A program made the translations under genes and the position numbers. The notes under the pieces are model-generated. The model made no database searches. It had not been told where the DNA came from and saw nothing but the letters and a program-made list of their open reading frames with translations. A DNA stretch of 64,000 nucleotides from Polaribacter reichenbachii (lineage in GTDB: Bacteria > Bacteroidota > Bacteroidia > Flavobacteriales > Flavobacteriaceae): assembly GCF_001975665.1 (NCBI RefSeq), contig NZ_CP019419.1, positions 1,426,001-1,490,000 on the forward strand. The letters are read 5' to 3'. Of this stretch, positions 28,050-35,497 are shown one piece after another (position 1 is the stretch's first letter; each line of letters starts with the position of its first letter).

Positions 28050-28382
28050 TTAAAGTTCATCCATAGGATTCCAAGAAACTTTTTCTAAATCTTGAATTTG
28101 ATTATCAATAACAACAATGCCTTCGTTTTCTAATAATTGTTGCATTAAATTTGTGCCATCAAAATGATGTTTGCCAGTTAATAATCCTTTTTTATTTACA
28201 ACTCTGTGTGCAGGAACATCTTCTAAATTATGGGCTTTATTCATAGCCCAACCTACCATTCTTGCAGATTTTGCTGCCCCTAAATAAGTAGCAATTGCTC
28301 CATAACTGGTTACTTTACCAAAAGGAATTTGACGAACAACTGTGTATACTTTTTCAAAAAAATTATCTGATTTCTTTGTCAT
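28050..28382 (-). CDS. Alkyltransferase-like (ATL) DNA repair protein
   Basis: The 110-residue protein has the MGMT/Ogt DNA-binding fold (FGKVTSYGAIATYLG, residues about 21-35; helix-turn-helix and arginine finger region SARMVGWAMN). The active-site PCHR is PAHR (57-60), so the acceptor cysteine is replaced by alanine. Proteins of this kind bind O6-alkylguanine and hand it to nucleotide excision repair instead of removing the alkyl group. Its start overlaps the stop of the M28 peptidase gene by one base. Confidence 0.88.
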   Translation of the reverse strand: MTKKSDNFFEKVYTVVRQIPFGKVTSYGAIATYLGAAKSARMVGWAMNKAHNLEDVPAHRVVNKKGLLTGKHHFDGTNLMQQLLENEGIVVIDNQIQDLEKVSWNPMDEL

Positions 28383-30118
28383 TACAATTCGTTTTTTTGT
28401 TGAAGTTTATGAATAATATCTTTAGAAATAGAATCAATTAATTGTTTAGAGCTTTCAATTTCTTGGTTGATTAAGTTATCGTCATTTACCAAATCTAAAG
28501 TAGTTGTAAATGATTTTTGATACCAATCTTTCCAAGCATTAATAATTTTTATTTGTGTTGTTAAAGAGTCACCTTTATTAATGGCTAATTTACTTTGTTT
28601 TAATTCTTCGTTTAAACGACTTACAGCTGCTTTTTCAAGGTTAGATAAAATGGATTTTGCAGTATTTTCATCAGCATTTAATAAAGTGTATGCAGCAATT
28701 AAAGCAGTTGTACCTACATTTTTTAGGGTTGTTTTAGATACTTTGTCTATTCTGTCATTATCTGTATGATAAAACTGATCTGTAAAATGCCAAAACAAAA
28801 CACTTGGTATATTTTCTCTTAAAAAAGGAACGTGATCACTACCACCTTCAAACGGATTTGTGCTAACAACCCAATTGGCTCTTTTGCCTTGCGCTTTGAA
28901 TTTATCAATTAAAAAATCGTTTAAATAATGAGGTTTCATTTGATCTAATTTCATTTTAGAACCACCCCATTCTGTGTGTTTGTCATTTCCACGTGTCCAA
29001 ATTGCACTGGGATCTGGCATTTTTTCAATCAAGAAAGTACCTCCAGTTTTTTTAGTGTCTTCACCAACCATATCTAAAGAAATTCCCCATTTAATATCTT
29101 TGGCTCTAATAGAATCTTCTTGTACGTATCTTCTAGTAGACACAATTTCATCTCCCCATAAAAATGTTAATGATCTTTTAGGTTGGTATTGTTTTTGTTG
29201 GATAAATTTTGCAGTTAACGATGCCATTTCTAGAGCAACACCAACTCCTGTAGCATTATCATTTGCGCCAGGTTCTTGTACGTGAGCACTAAAAACTAAA
29301 CGTTCTTTTGGTTTTTCATTTCCTTTAATATCTGCAACAATTGTTAATTCTTCAGAAGGATAAATTTTGGTTTCAACCTTAACGTTTAAGCTAACTTTTC
29401 CTTTTTCTAAGGCCTTTTTTAAACGTTCTTTTGCTGCAAAAGACATTGCAATTGCCCAAGGTTTGTTAACAGAATCGTGAGGAATTGAACGAAACTGAAT
29501 AGAGGTTACATTTTTTTCTGGTTGTAAATAATCAGGATTATTATAAGTCATAATTCCTGCAGCTTTTCCGTTTACAATTGCAGCTTTATAAATTCGATAA
29601 GGACTCGTTTCTGCAAAAACAATTTTCCCTTTTACATCGATATTAGCTATGTTTTTAAAGTCTTTTATATGGATTACTTCAGCAGAAAATCCTTCTTTTG
29701 GTGTGCTGTAAGAATTTAAAGCAATCATATTTCTGTTTGTAGCATGAGATAAAAGAGGCTCTTCTTTACTGCCTTCAAATTCAACAATTGCATTAACAGA
29801 TTCCCAAGTAGGTTTTTTAAGCGGTCGTTTTTCAATTCTATAGGTTAAAACATCATTTTCTGTGGCATTTTCTTCTAAAATATAGCCCGCTTTTACAAGT
29901 GCTTCTTCAACTTTATAAATACTTTCATTGAAGCCAGAATTACCAACAACTCTCCAATATTTTTCAACAAAAGAAGTGATTTCATAAGCTAAATCTCCAG
30001 TAAATTCTTCGTTGATTACATCAGTATAATTTGATGTGTTTAATGGTTTTGGATCATTACTTGTACAGCTGATAAATACTATTGCAATGCATAAAAAGTA
30101 ACTTAATTTTTTGAACAT
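28382..30118 (-). CDS. M28-family zinc metallopeptidase, lipoprotein
   Basis: The 578-residue protein has a lipoprotein signal (cysteine in FISCTSND, residue 19) and a PA-like inserted domain (about 130-245) before the peptidase domain. Metal ligands are recognisable: H in FSAHVQEPGANDNATG together with its second D, E in WGDE, D in DMVGED and H in GGSDHVPF. The usual Asp two residues after the first His (HxD) is Gln here. It is probably an outer-membrane-anchored aminopeptidase. Confidence 0.85.
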   Translation of the reverse strand: MFKKLSYFLCIAIVFISCTSNDPKPLNTSNYTDVINEEFTGDLAYEITSFVEKYWRVVGNSGFNESIYKVEEALVKAGYILEENATENDVLTYRIEKRPLKKPTWESVNAIVEFEGSKEEPLLSHATNRNMIALNSYSTPKEGFSAEVIHIKDFKNIANIDVKGKIVFAETSPYRIYKAAIVNGKAAGIMTYNNPDYLQPEKNVTSIQFRSIPHDSVNKPWAIAMSFAAKERLKKALEKGKVSLNVKVETKIYPSEELTIVADIKGNEKPKERLVFSAHVQEPGANDNATGVGVALEMASLTAKFIQQKQYQPKRSLTFLWGDEIVSTRRYVQEDSIRAKDIKWGISLDMVGEDTKKTGGTFLIEKMPDPSAIWTRGNDKHTEWGGSKMKLDQMKPHYLNDFLIDKFKAQGKRANWVVSTNPFEGGSDHVPFLRENIPSVLFWHFTDQFYHTDNDRIDKVSKTTLKNVGTTALIAAYTLLNADENTAKSILSNLEKAAVSRLNEELKQSKLAINKGDSLTTQIKIINAWKDWYQKSFTTTLDLVNDDNLINQEIESSKQLIDSISKDIIHKLQQKNEL

Positions 30119-30151
30119 AACTTGGTTTTAGAAGTTATAAATGTAGTTTTT

Positions 30152-30724
30152 TTAATTCAAAATTTCGGCAACTCTTTTCTGTAATTCAGGAATCACATTT
30201 TTTTCAAACCACGGATTTTTTGTAAACCAAAAACGGTTTCTAGGACTTGGATGAGGCATTGTAAAATAATTGGGTAAATATGCTGGATAGTTGTCTACGG
30301 TTTCTGTAAGCGTTCTTTTTGCTTTGTCTTTTAGGTAATAATTTTGCGCATACATTCCTATTAAAATAATCAATTCTATATTGGGCATTTTATCAAATAA
30401 TTCCTGATGCCATTTAGGAGCGCATTCTTTTTTGGGTGGTTTATCGCCACTTTTTCCTTTTCCTGGATAACAAAAACCCATTGGCACAATTGCAAACTTA
30501 TTTACATTGTAAAAATCGTCATCAGAAACATTGAGCCATTTTCTGAGTTGTTTTCCACTTGCGTCATCCCAAGGAATACCAGATTTGTGCACTTTTGTTC
30601 CTGGAGCTTGACCAATAATTACAATTTTTGAGTTTTGATGTCCAGTAACTACAGGATTTGCACCCAAATCTAAATGAGGTTCACAAATAGTACATTTTTT
30701 TATTTCTGATAAAAGGTTTTGCAT
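30152..30724 (-). CDS. Uracil-DNA glycosylase family protein
   Basis: The 190-residue protein has the family motif 1 (IIGQAPGTKVHKSG, residues about 34-47) and a late HPSPRNRFW motif (about 158-166). It is a UDG-superfamily enzyme of the type annotated as uracil-DNA glycosylase family in Bacteroidota rather than canonical Ung. There are three cysteines at the N-terminus (C12, C15) and later, but a full Fe-S set is not obvious. The gene is 3 bases downstream of the HopJ-like gene. Confidence 0.85.
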   Translation of the reverse strand: MQNLLSEIKKCTICEPHLDLGANPVVTGHQNSKIVIIGQAPGTKVHKSGIPWDDASGKQLRKWLNVSDDDFYNVNKFAIVPMGFCYPGKGKSGDKPPKKECAPKWHQELFDKMPNIELIILIGMYAQNYYLKDKAKRTLTETVDNYPAYLPNYFTMPHPSPRNRFWFTKNPWFEKNVIPELQKRVAEILN

Positions 30725-30727
30725 TAA

Positions 30728-31069
30728 TTACTTTAATTCTAAAGCATCACCATTAAAAGATAAACCACTAAAACCAGTTTTCATAAAGTTTCTAATATTT
30801 TGGTGTGATGTTCCATTTTCATCCTCTAGAACATTTTGATAATGTTCTCCAAAACAAGCTAAAGCATCTTCTTTTGTTAATTGCTGATGTGTTGCAAAAG
30901 TAAATAATTTACAAGAACCAGAATTTTCTCCAGCTTTATTTTTGATTGTTCCGTTTATAAAAGCTGTTGGTGTAAAATTATAATTGTCTTCTATTACTTG
31001 TATGGTATCTGCAAATAAAATTGAGTTTGGATTTTCTTTTAATTTCTTTTTGAATTCTTGGATTGTCAT
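30728..31069 (-). CDS. HopJ-type family small protein
   Basis: The 113-residue soluble protein has the family pattern FADTIQVIEDNYNFTPTAF, then NGTIKNKAGENSGSCKLF and ALACFGEHYQNVL. The name comes from a Pseudomonas protein once listed as a type III effector, but these proteins are widespread in bacteria without type III secretion and have no known role. It sits in a run of minus-strand genes from the aldo/keto reductase to the ATL gene. Confidence 0.85.
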   Translation of the reverse strand: MTIQEFKKKLKENPNSILFADTIQVIEDNYNFTPTAFINGTIKNKAGENSGSCKLFTFATHQQLTKEDALACFGEHYQNVLEDENGTSHQNIRNFMKTGFSGLSFNGDALELK

Positions 31070-31104
31070 TTATAATTATTTTGATAAGTAAGTTTTAAAT
31101 TGTT

Positions 31105-32091
31105 TTACCATAAATTATGCACTTCAGATTTAATAAACGTATCGTATATTGCTTTTGTTTGTTCTATTTCTTGTTTAGAAATTGGATTTGCTTTTAATGT
31201 ATTTAAGTTAGATAATAATTGTTCTGTATTTGAAGCTCCAGGAATTACACAGCTAATTTCATTAAAAGATAAAATCCATTGTAAAGCTTTATGAACAAGG
31301 TTTTTATCTCTATTAAAAACTTTTTTTAATTCTTCTGTAGCTTGTAAACCTAGATGATAATCTATTCCAGAAAAAGTTTCTCCTTTGTCAAAAGCTTCAC
31401 CATTTCTGTTAAAAAATCGATGATCATTTTTTTCGAAAGTTGTTGTTTTATTAAATTTTCCGGTTAACAAACCACTTGCTAAAGGAACTCTAGCAATAAT
31501 ACCAACATTCTTCTTTTTTGCTTCTTTAAAAAATAATTCATTTGGTTTTTGACGAAACATATTATAAATAATTTGAACTGTACTTACACCTTCAAATTCT
31601 ATTGCCATTAAAGCTTCTTCTACTTTTTCTACACTAACACCATAGTTTCTAATTTTACCTTCTTTGGTTAAATCGTTGAACAAACCAAAAATTTCTGGAC
31701 GACTATAAACTTCAGTTGGTGGACAATGTAATTGTATTAAATCTATTCTTTCTAAACCTAAATTAGACAAACTATCTTCAACAAATTTTCTTAGAGAAGT
31801 TGTAGTATAAGATGCATTGATATGAGGATTTAGTTGTCGTCCACATTTAGTTGCTACAAAAACTTCTTCAGATCTAGTGCGAATAACTTTACCAACAGCT
31901 TTTTCGCTTAAACCTTCGCTATAAACATCTGCTGTATCAATAAAATTAATTCCATTATCTATGGCAGAATTTATTATTTTTTCTGCATTATTAAAACTAA
32001 ACTCACTTCCCCATTTACCTCCAACTTGCCAAGTACCTAAACTAATTTCTGAGATATTTAAACCTGTTTTACCTAATTTTCTGTAGTTCAT
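31105..32091 (-). CDS. Aldo/keto reductase
   Basis: The 328-residue TIM-barrel NADPH-dependent oxidoreductase opens MNYRKLGKTGLNISEISLGTW. The catalytic tetrad is intact: D52 and Y57 (FIDTADVYSEG), K82 (ATKCG) and H122 (LIQLHCPP). The cofactor-binding end (IPGASNTEQLLSNL) is present. The subgroup is the YdjG/Tas-like type acting on small aldehydes; the substrate is unknown. It is the first gene of the minus-strand run toward 28050. Confidence 0.9.
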   Translation of the reverse strand: MNYRKLGKTGLNISEISLGTWQVGGKWGSEFSFNNAEKIINSAIDNGINFIDTADVYSEGLSEKAVGKVIRTRSEEVFVATKCGRQLNPHINASYTTTSLRKFVEDSLSNLGLERIDLIQLHCPPTEVYSRPEIFGLFNDLTKEGKIRNYGVSVEKVEEALMAIEFEGVSTVQIIYNMFRQKPNELFFKEAKKKNVGIIARVPLASGLLTGKFNKTTTFEKNDHRFFNRNGEAFDKGETFSGIDYHLGLQATEELKKVFNRDKNLVHKALQWILSFNEISCVIPGASNTEQLLSNLNTLKANPISKQEIEQTKAIYDTFIKSEVHNLW

Positions 32092-32270
32092 TATATTAAA
32101 GTAAGTATTGTTTCAATTCAAAAATACTACAATTTCATTTAAAATATATCTGCTTTTTTTTACTTAAGTTGTAGTTTAAATTTTTTGTATTTAATTGTAT
32201 TAAAATGATTTAAATTATTCATAATAATTCAAGTTTATTTTTTTTTAAAATAATCACATTTCAATGTTAT

Positions 32271-32284
32271 AAGTATATATACTT
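32271..32284. promoter_or_regulatory. 14-bp palindrome upstream of a sigma-factor gene
   Basis: AAGTATATATACTT is a perfect palindrome 21 bases before the ATG of the ECF sigma gene at 32305. It overlaps the expected promoter, so it may be an operator or simply an AT-rich promoter core. Confidence 0.3.
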
Positions 32285-32304
32285 TTACGTTATATAAATA
32301 CAGA

Positions 32305-32817
32305 ATGACCAAAATAGATTTTAAGCTTAATGTATTTTCATTATCAGAACGATTGTATCCTATGGTTGCACGTTTGCTTGGCGATTCTAATACTGAAGAT
32401 GCTATTCAAGAAATAATGATAAAATTATGGCAAAAACGTAAAAAGCTTGAAAATCATCCGAATATAAATGGTTTTGTAATCTTAACTGCTCGTAATTATT
32501 GTATTGATTTACTTAGAAAAAAAGCATTGGTTTTAGAAGATTCATCATCAGAATTAAAGGTTTTAAAATCTACAATTAATGCAGAAGATATCGAATGGAA
32601 AGAGTTAAATAACATCATTTTTAAAATTTTAGAGCAGTTGCCTCAACAACAAAAAGAGGTTTTTTTAATGAGAGATGTAGATGGTTATGAATTTACTGAA
32701 ATAGCAGCAGCTTTATCAATTAAAATAGAACATGTAAGAGTTTTACTCTCTAGAGCAAGAAAACAAATTGGTGTAGCATTAGAAAAAAAATACGATTATG
32801 AACGAGGAACATATTAA
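32305..32817 (+). CDS. ECF-type sigma-70 factor (second cluster)
   Basis: The 170-residue protein has region 2 (about 10-80; DSNTEDAIQEIMIKLWQKRKK) and region 4 (about 105-160; LPQQQKEVFLMRDVDGYEFTEIAAAL). Its end overlaps the next gene by 20 bases, the common arrangement for a sigma factor with its own anti-sigma factor. It differs from the FecR-linked factor at 13595 in lacking a TonB receptor neighbour. Confidence 0.9.
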   Translation: MTKIDFKLNVFSLSERLYPMVARLLGDSNTEDAIQEIMIKLWQKRKKLENHPNINGFVILTARNYCIDLLRKKALVLEDSSSELKVLKSTINAEDIEWKELNNIIFKILEQLPQQQKEVFLMRDVDGYEFTEIAAALSIKIEHVRVLLSRARKQIGVALEKKYDYERGTY

Positions 32818-33226
32818 TAATTTGATAAAAAAATACAAGGCAGGTGAAAGTTCTTTACAAGAAGAAAAACTTTTGTTTGATACTTTGGATGAGTCAAATC
32901 CAGAACTGAAATCAGTGGCTGCTTTTGTTCAAAAAAACAGCATTACTGCTCCAGATCATCTAAATGATAAATTATGGAATTCCTTTGAAAAAAGAAATTC
33001 AAAATCTAAAAGACTAAAAATTGGAATATTTTCTGCTGCAGCATCTATTGTATTATTGGTTACGCTTTACATCAATATGAATCATCAAAATAAACTGTCT
33101 AACAGCGAAAAACAAGCTTTATTAAATGAAGCGAAAAATATGTTTGCTGATGTAAATTCAGCAGAAAATCAACATCGAATTATAGTAGAAAGTGATTTGG
33201 TAGTTGTTTATTCTAAAACTAAATAA
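32798..33226 (+). CDS. Probable anti-sigma factor, single-pass
   Basis: The 142-residue protein has a soluble N-terminal part that begins NNLIKKYKAGESSLQEEKLLF (typical of Bacteroidota anti-sigma N-termini), one transmembrane helix (about 75-92, IGIFSAAASIVLLVTLYI) and a short extracytoplasmic tail. The role follows from topology and the 20-base overlap with the sigma gene. No catalytic domain is visible. Confidence 0.75.
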   Translation: MNEEHINNLIKKYKAGESSLQEEKLLFDTLDESNPELKSVAAFVQKNSITAPDHLNDKLWNSFEKRNSKSKRLKIGIFSAAASIVLLVTLYINMNHQNKLSNSEKQALLNEAKNMFADVNSAENQHRIIVESDLVVVYSKTK

Positions 33227-33268
33227 AATTTAAATTAAATAAGATTATTAACAATTAAATATAAAAAA

Positions 33269-33769
33269 ATGAAAAAATTATTATTTGCTGCTTTTTTACT
33301 AATGTGCTCTATTTCTGTAGTTAATGCGCAAGATAAAGAAGAAAAAGACTCGAAAGGAAATATTTATGTAAAAGTAAAAGATGGCAAAAAACCAGTAATT
33401 TTTATTGATGGTAAAAAGTTCGATTTTCCAATGGAACTGATAGATCAAACTAAAATAGCATCTATTAATGTGATAAAAGGTAAAGAAGCAATCAAAAAAT
33501 ATAGTGCGCCAAATGGTGTTATTTTAATAACAACGAAAGCTTCAAAAATTTTAGATTTTTCTGGTGTAAAAATTAGAAAAAATGGAGATTTAAAAGAAGA
33601 TAAACCAGCACCAATGATTATTATAGATGGTAAAGTTGTTGACCTAAAATCTTTAGAGACCTTAAAGCCTGAGAAAATTGAAAAAATGGAAATTTTTAAA
33701 GATAAAAAAGCAATGGAAAAATACAAGGCACCTAATGGCGTAATTGTAATTACTACTAAGAAAATGTAA
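33269..33769 (+). CDS. Secreted protein with two TonB-plug-like modules
   Basis: The 166-residue protein has a signal peptide (cleavage near NAQ, about residue 21) and two related modules of about 60 residues. Each contains an IDGK turn followed by a strand ending in IKKYSAPNGVILITTK (first) or MEKYKAPNGVIVITTKK (second). That ending is the same as the last strands of a TonB receptor plug or the tail of some BlaR1/M56 proteins, yet no barrel follows. It probably belongs to the sigma/anti-sigma operon. Function unknown. Confidence 0.75.
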   Translation: MKKLLFAAFLLMCSISVVNAQDKEEKDSKGNIYVKVKDGKKPVIFIDGKKFDFPMELIDQTKIASINVIKGKEAIKKYSAPNGVILITTKASKILDFSGVKIRKNGDLKEDKPAPMIIIDGKVVDLKSLETLKPEKIEKMEIFKDKKAMEKYKAPNGVIVITTKKM

Positions 33770-33813
33770 ATAGAATTAATGTAAGATATTTATAACTTAT
33801 TTTTGCTATAAAC

Positions 33814-33859
33814 CAGCTAAGTAAAATTCATTTTTGGATTTTACTTAGCTGTTTTTTTT
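33814..33859 (+). terminator. Rho-independent terminator of the sigma cluster
   Basis: CAGCTAAGTAAAAT pairs with ATTTTACTTAGCTG (14 bp, ten-base loop) followed by eight Ts. Confidence 0.9.
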
Positions 33860-34018
33860 GTAAACACCTGTTAATTAGTTGTTTATTTTTTTTAAAAAAC
33901 TGTCCTATTTTAAATTCTAAGTTTTTGCAACTTTTGTTTAAGAATAATTTTAGAAAAGAGACTTCATGTCTTAAAAATTAAAACTGAAGAAAATAGTTTA
34001 GCAAAAAATACACGAATT

Positions 34019-34180
34019 ATGGAGTTTTTAGAAAATCACTTTAAAGAAATAGCAACCTTTGTCATTGCTATAATATGTGTTCTTGGACTCATTTTTCTAG
34101 ATAAGAAACAAAAGAAAAAAATAAAATACTTGAAAGAAATAATCTTATTATGCTTAGGTTTTTTATTAGCTAGTATTTAG
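34019..34180 (+). CDS. Small membrane protein, 53 residues
   Basis: ATG at 34019 opens a 53-codon frame with two hydrophobic segments (about residues 11-27, IATFVIAIICVLGLIFL, and 42-52, IILLCLGFLLA) separated by a basic loop rich in lysine. It is preceded by a terminator and stops 3 bases before the convergent rsmI stop. No family is recognised. The codon pattern and topology support a real gene, but the length limits confidence. Confidence 0.5.
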   Translation: MEFLENHFKEIATFVIAIICVLGLIFLDKKQKKKIKYLKEIILLCLGFLLASI

Positions 34181-34182
34181 AG

Positions 34183-34854
34183 TTATTTCCTCCCCTCAAC
34201 AACAACTACAATCTCACCTTTTGGTGGTTTTTTGGTAAAATGAGCTAAAACTTCTGTTGCAGTTCCTCTTACAGTTTCTTCAAACATTTTTGTGAGTTCT
34301 CTAGAAACAGAAACTTTTCTATCGGCACCAAAATATTCAATAAAATTCCCTAAGGTTTTTAAAAGTTTATGAGGTGATTCGTAAAAAATCATAGTTCTTG
34401 TTTCTTCTGCTAATAGTAAAAAACGAGTTTGTCTTCCTTTCTTTACAGGTAAAAAACCTTCAAAAACAAATTTATCATTAGGTAAACCAGAATTTACCAA
34501 TGCAGGTACAAAAGCAGTTGCACCAGGTAAACATTCTACATCAATATTATTTTCTACACAAGCTCTGGTTAATAAAAAACCAGGATCTGAAATTGCAGGA
34601 GTTCCAGCATCAGAAATAAGAGCGCAAGTTTCTCCACTTTTTATTCTATTTAAAATTCCTTCAATAGATTTATGCTCATTATGCATATGATGACTGTGCA
34701 TTTGGGTGGCGATTTCAAAATGTTTTAACAATTTTCCACTTGTTCTAGTGTCTTCAGCTAAAATAAAATCAGCTTCTTTTAAAACACGAATGGCTCTAAA
34801 AGTCATGTCCTCTAAATTACCTATTGGTGTTGGTACTAAAAATAGTTTGCTCAT
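34183..34854 (-). CDS. rsmI: 16S rRNA (cytidine-1402-2'-O)-methyltransferase
   Basis: The 223-residue SAM-dependent tetrapyrrole-methylase-fold enzyme has PTPIGNLEDMTFRAI (about residues 8-22), AEDTRTSGKLLKHF, ALISDAGTPAISDPGF and GEIVVVVEG near the end. These are the RsmI hallmarks, and it acts on C1402 of 16S rRNA in the ribosomal P site. The protein is slightly shorter than proteobacterial forms because it lacks their C-terminal extension. Confidence 0.93.
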   Translation of the reverse strand: MSKLFLVPTPIGNLEDMTFRAIRVLKEADFILAEDTRTSGKLLKHFEIATQMHSHHMHNEHKSIEGILNRIKSGETCALISDAGTPAISDPGFLLTRACVENNIDVECLPGATAFVPALVNSGLPNDKFVFEGFLPVKKGRQTRFLLLAEETRTMIFYESPHKLLKTLGNFIEYFGADRKVSVSRELTKMFEETVRGTATEVLAHFTKKPPKGEIVVVVEGRK

Positions 34855-34886
34855 CTTTTTGCTTTCAATTTTAAATAATCTAAATG

Positions 34887-34932
34887 TTCTCGATACAATT
34901 TCGATAAAAAATCGAAATCAATCGAACTGCCA
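34887..34932 (+). repeat. 46-nt REP-like palindromic unit, copy 1
   Basis: The unit runs from TTCTCGATACAA to TCGAACTGCCA. Inside is a hairpin ATTTCGAT/ATCGAAAT with an A-rich loop. An inverted copy lies at 34970-35015. The two share both ends but have different, still self-complementary, inner stems. Confidence 0.65.
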
Positions 34933-34969
34933 TTACGATTTCAATTGTGTGTATAATTACATTACGAAA

Positions 34970-35015
34970 TGTCACTTCGAGTGAAATTCTTTTTTCAAGA
35001 ATTTTGTATCGAGAA
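34970..35015 (-). repeat. 46-nt REP-like palindromic unit, copy 2 (inverted)
   Basis: Read on the minus strand the unit runs TTCTCGATACAA to TCGAAGTGACA, the same length as copy 1. The internal stem is AAATTCTT/AAGAATTT, different from copy 1 but also paired. It lies between rsmI and a cupin gene. Confidence 0.65.
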
Positions 35016-35037
35016 GTTTTTGCAATTCTCTAATATT

Positions 35038-35397
35038 TTAAATTTCTTCATAACTTTCTACAGTAATATCTGCAACAACATCACCTGTATGTTTTGTAGA
35101 AAGAGGTTCAAAAAGTAAAATATGTACTTCTTCTTTGGCAACAGGTTTGTGTTCTACACCTTTGGGTACAATGTAAAATTCTCCTTCATTTATCGTGATA
35201 ACTTCATCTCGTAAATGCATTTCTAAAATACCTTTTTTCACCATAAAGAGTTCATCTTCATTGTCGTGTTTATGAAAAACAAATTCGCCTTTTATTTTTG
35301 CCAATAATATTTGTTGTCCATTTAATTCGCCTATTTTCTTTGGTGACCATTGGTCTTCAAATAGTTTGAATTTCTCTTGAATATTAACTACGCTCAT
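35038..35397 (-). CDS. Cupin-domain protein
   Basis: The 119-residue protein is a single small cupin barrel. Motif 1 is [21 protein letters not shown] (about residues 38-58) with metal-binding-type His/Glu, and motif 2 is [13 protein letters not shown] (about 72-84). Enzymatic activity, if any, cannot be deduced. It faces aspS, and its promoter-like element lies almost on top of the start codon. Confidence 0.85.
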   Translation of the reverse strand: MSVVNIQEKFKLFEDQWSPKKIGELNGQQILLAKIKGEFVFHKHDNEDELFMVKKGILEMHLRDEVITINEGEFYIVPKGVEHKPVAKEEVHILLFEPLSTKHTGDVVADITVESYEEI

Positions 35398-35402
35398 AGC
35401 TT

Positions 35403-35435
35403 CAAATTTACAAAGAATATCTAGGAATAAATCAA
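35403..35435 (-). promoter_or_regulatory. Candidate cupin promoter, very short leader
   Basis: On the minus strand TTG (complement of 35433-35435), 22 bases, then TAAATTTG (complement of 35403-35410). The -7 element ends only about 6 bases before the ATG, so the mRNA may have almost no leader. Confidence 0.4.
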
Positions 35436-35469
35436 CTTATAAAACTATTCGTATTTCTTTTAATTTGAT

Positions 35470-35477
35470 TAATTTTG
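35470..35477 (+). promoter_or_regulatory. Candidate -7 element of aspS
   Basis: TAATTTTG matches TAnnTTTG, 20 bases upstream of the aspS ATG at 35498. No good -33 TTG is at the usual distance. Confidence 0.35.
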
Positions 35478-35497
35478 CACACTATAAAAGTAAGAAA

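Noticed and set aside
30728..31069. Type III secretion effector
   Set aside because: The family name is historical. No type III secretion genes are present and the protein has no export signal.
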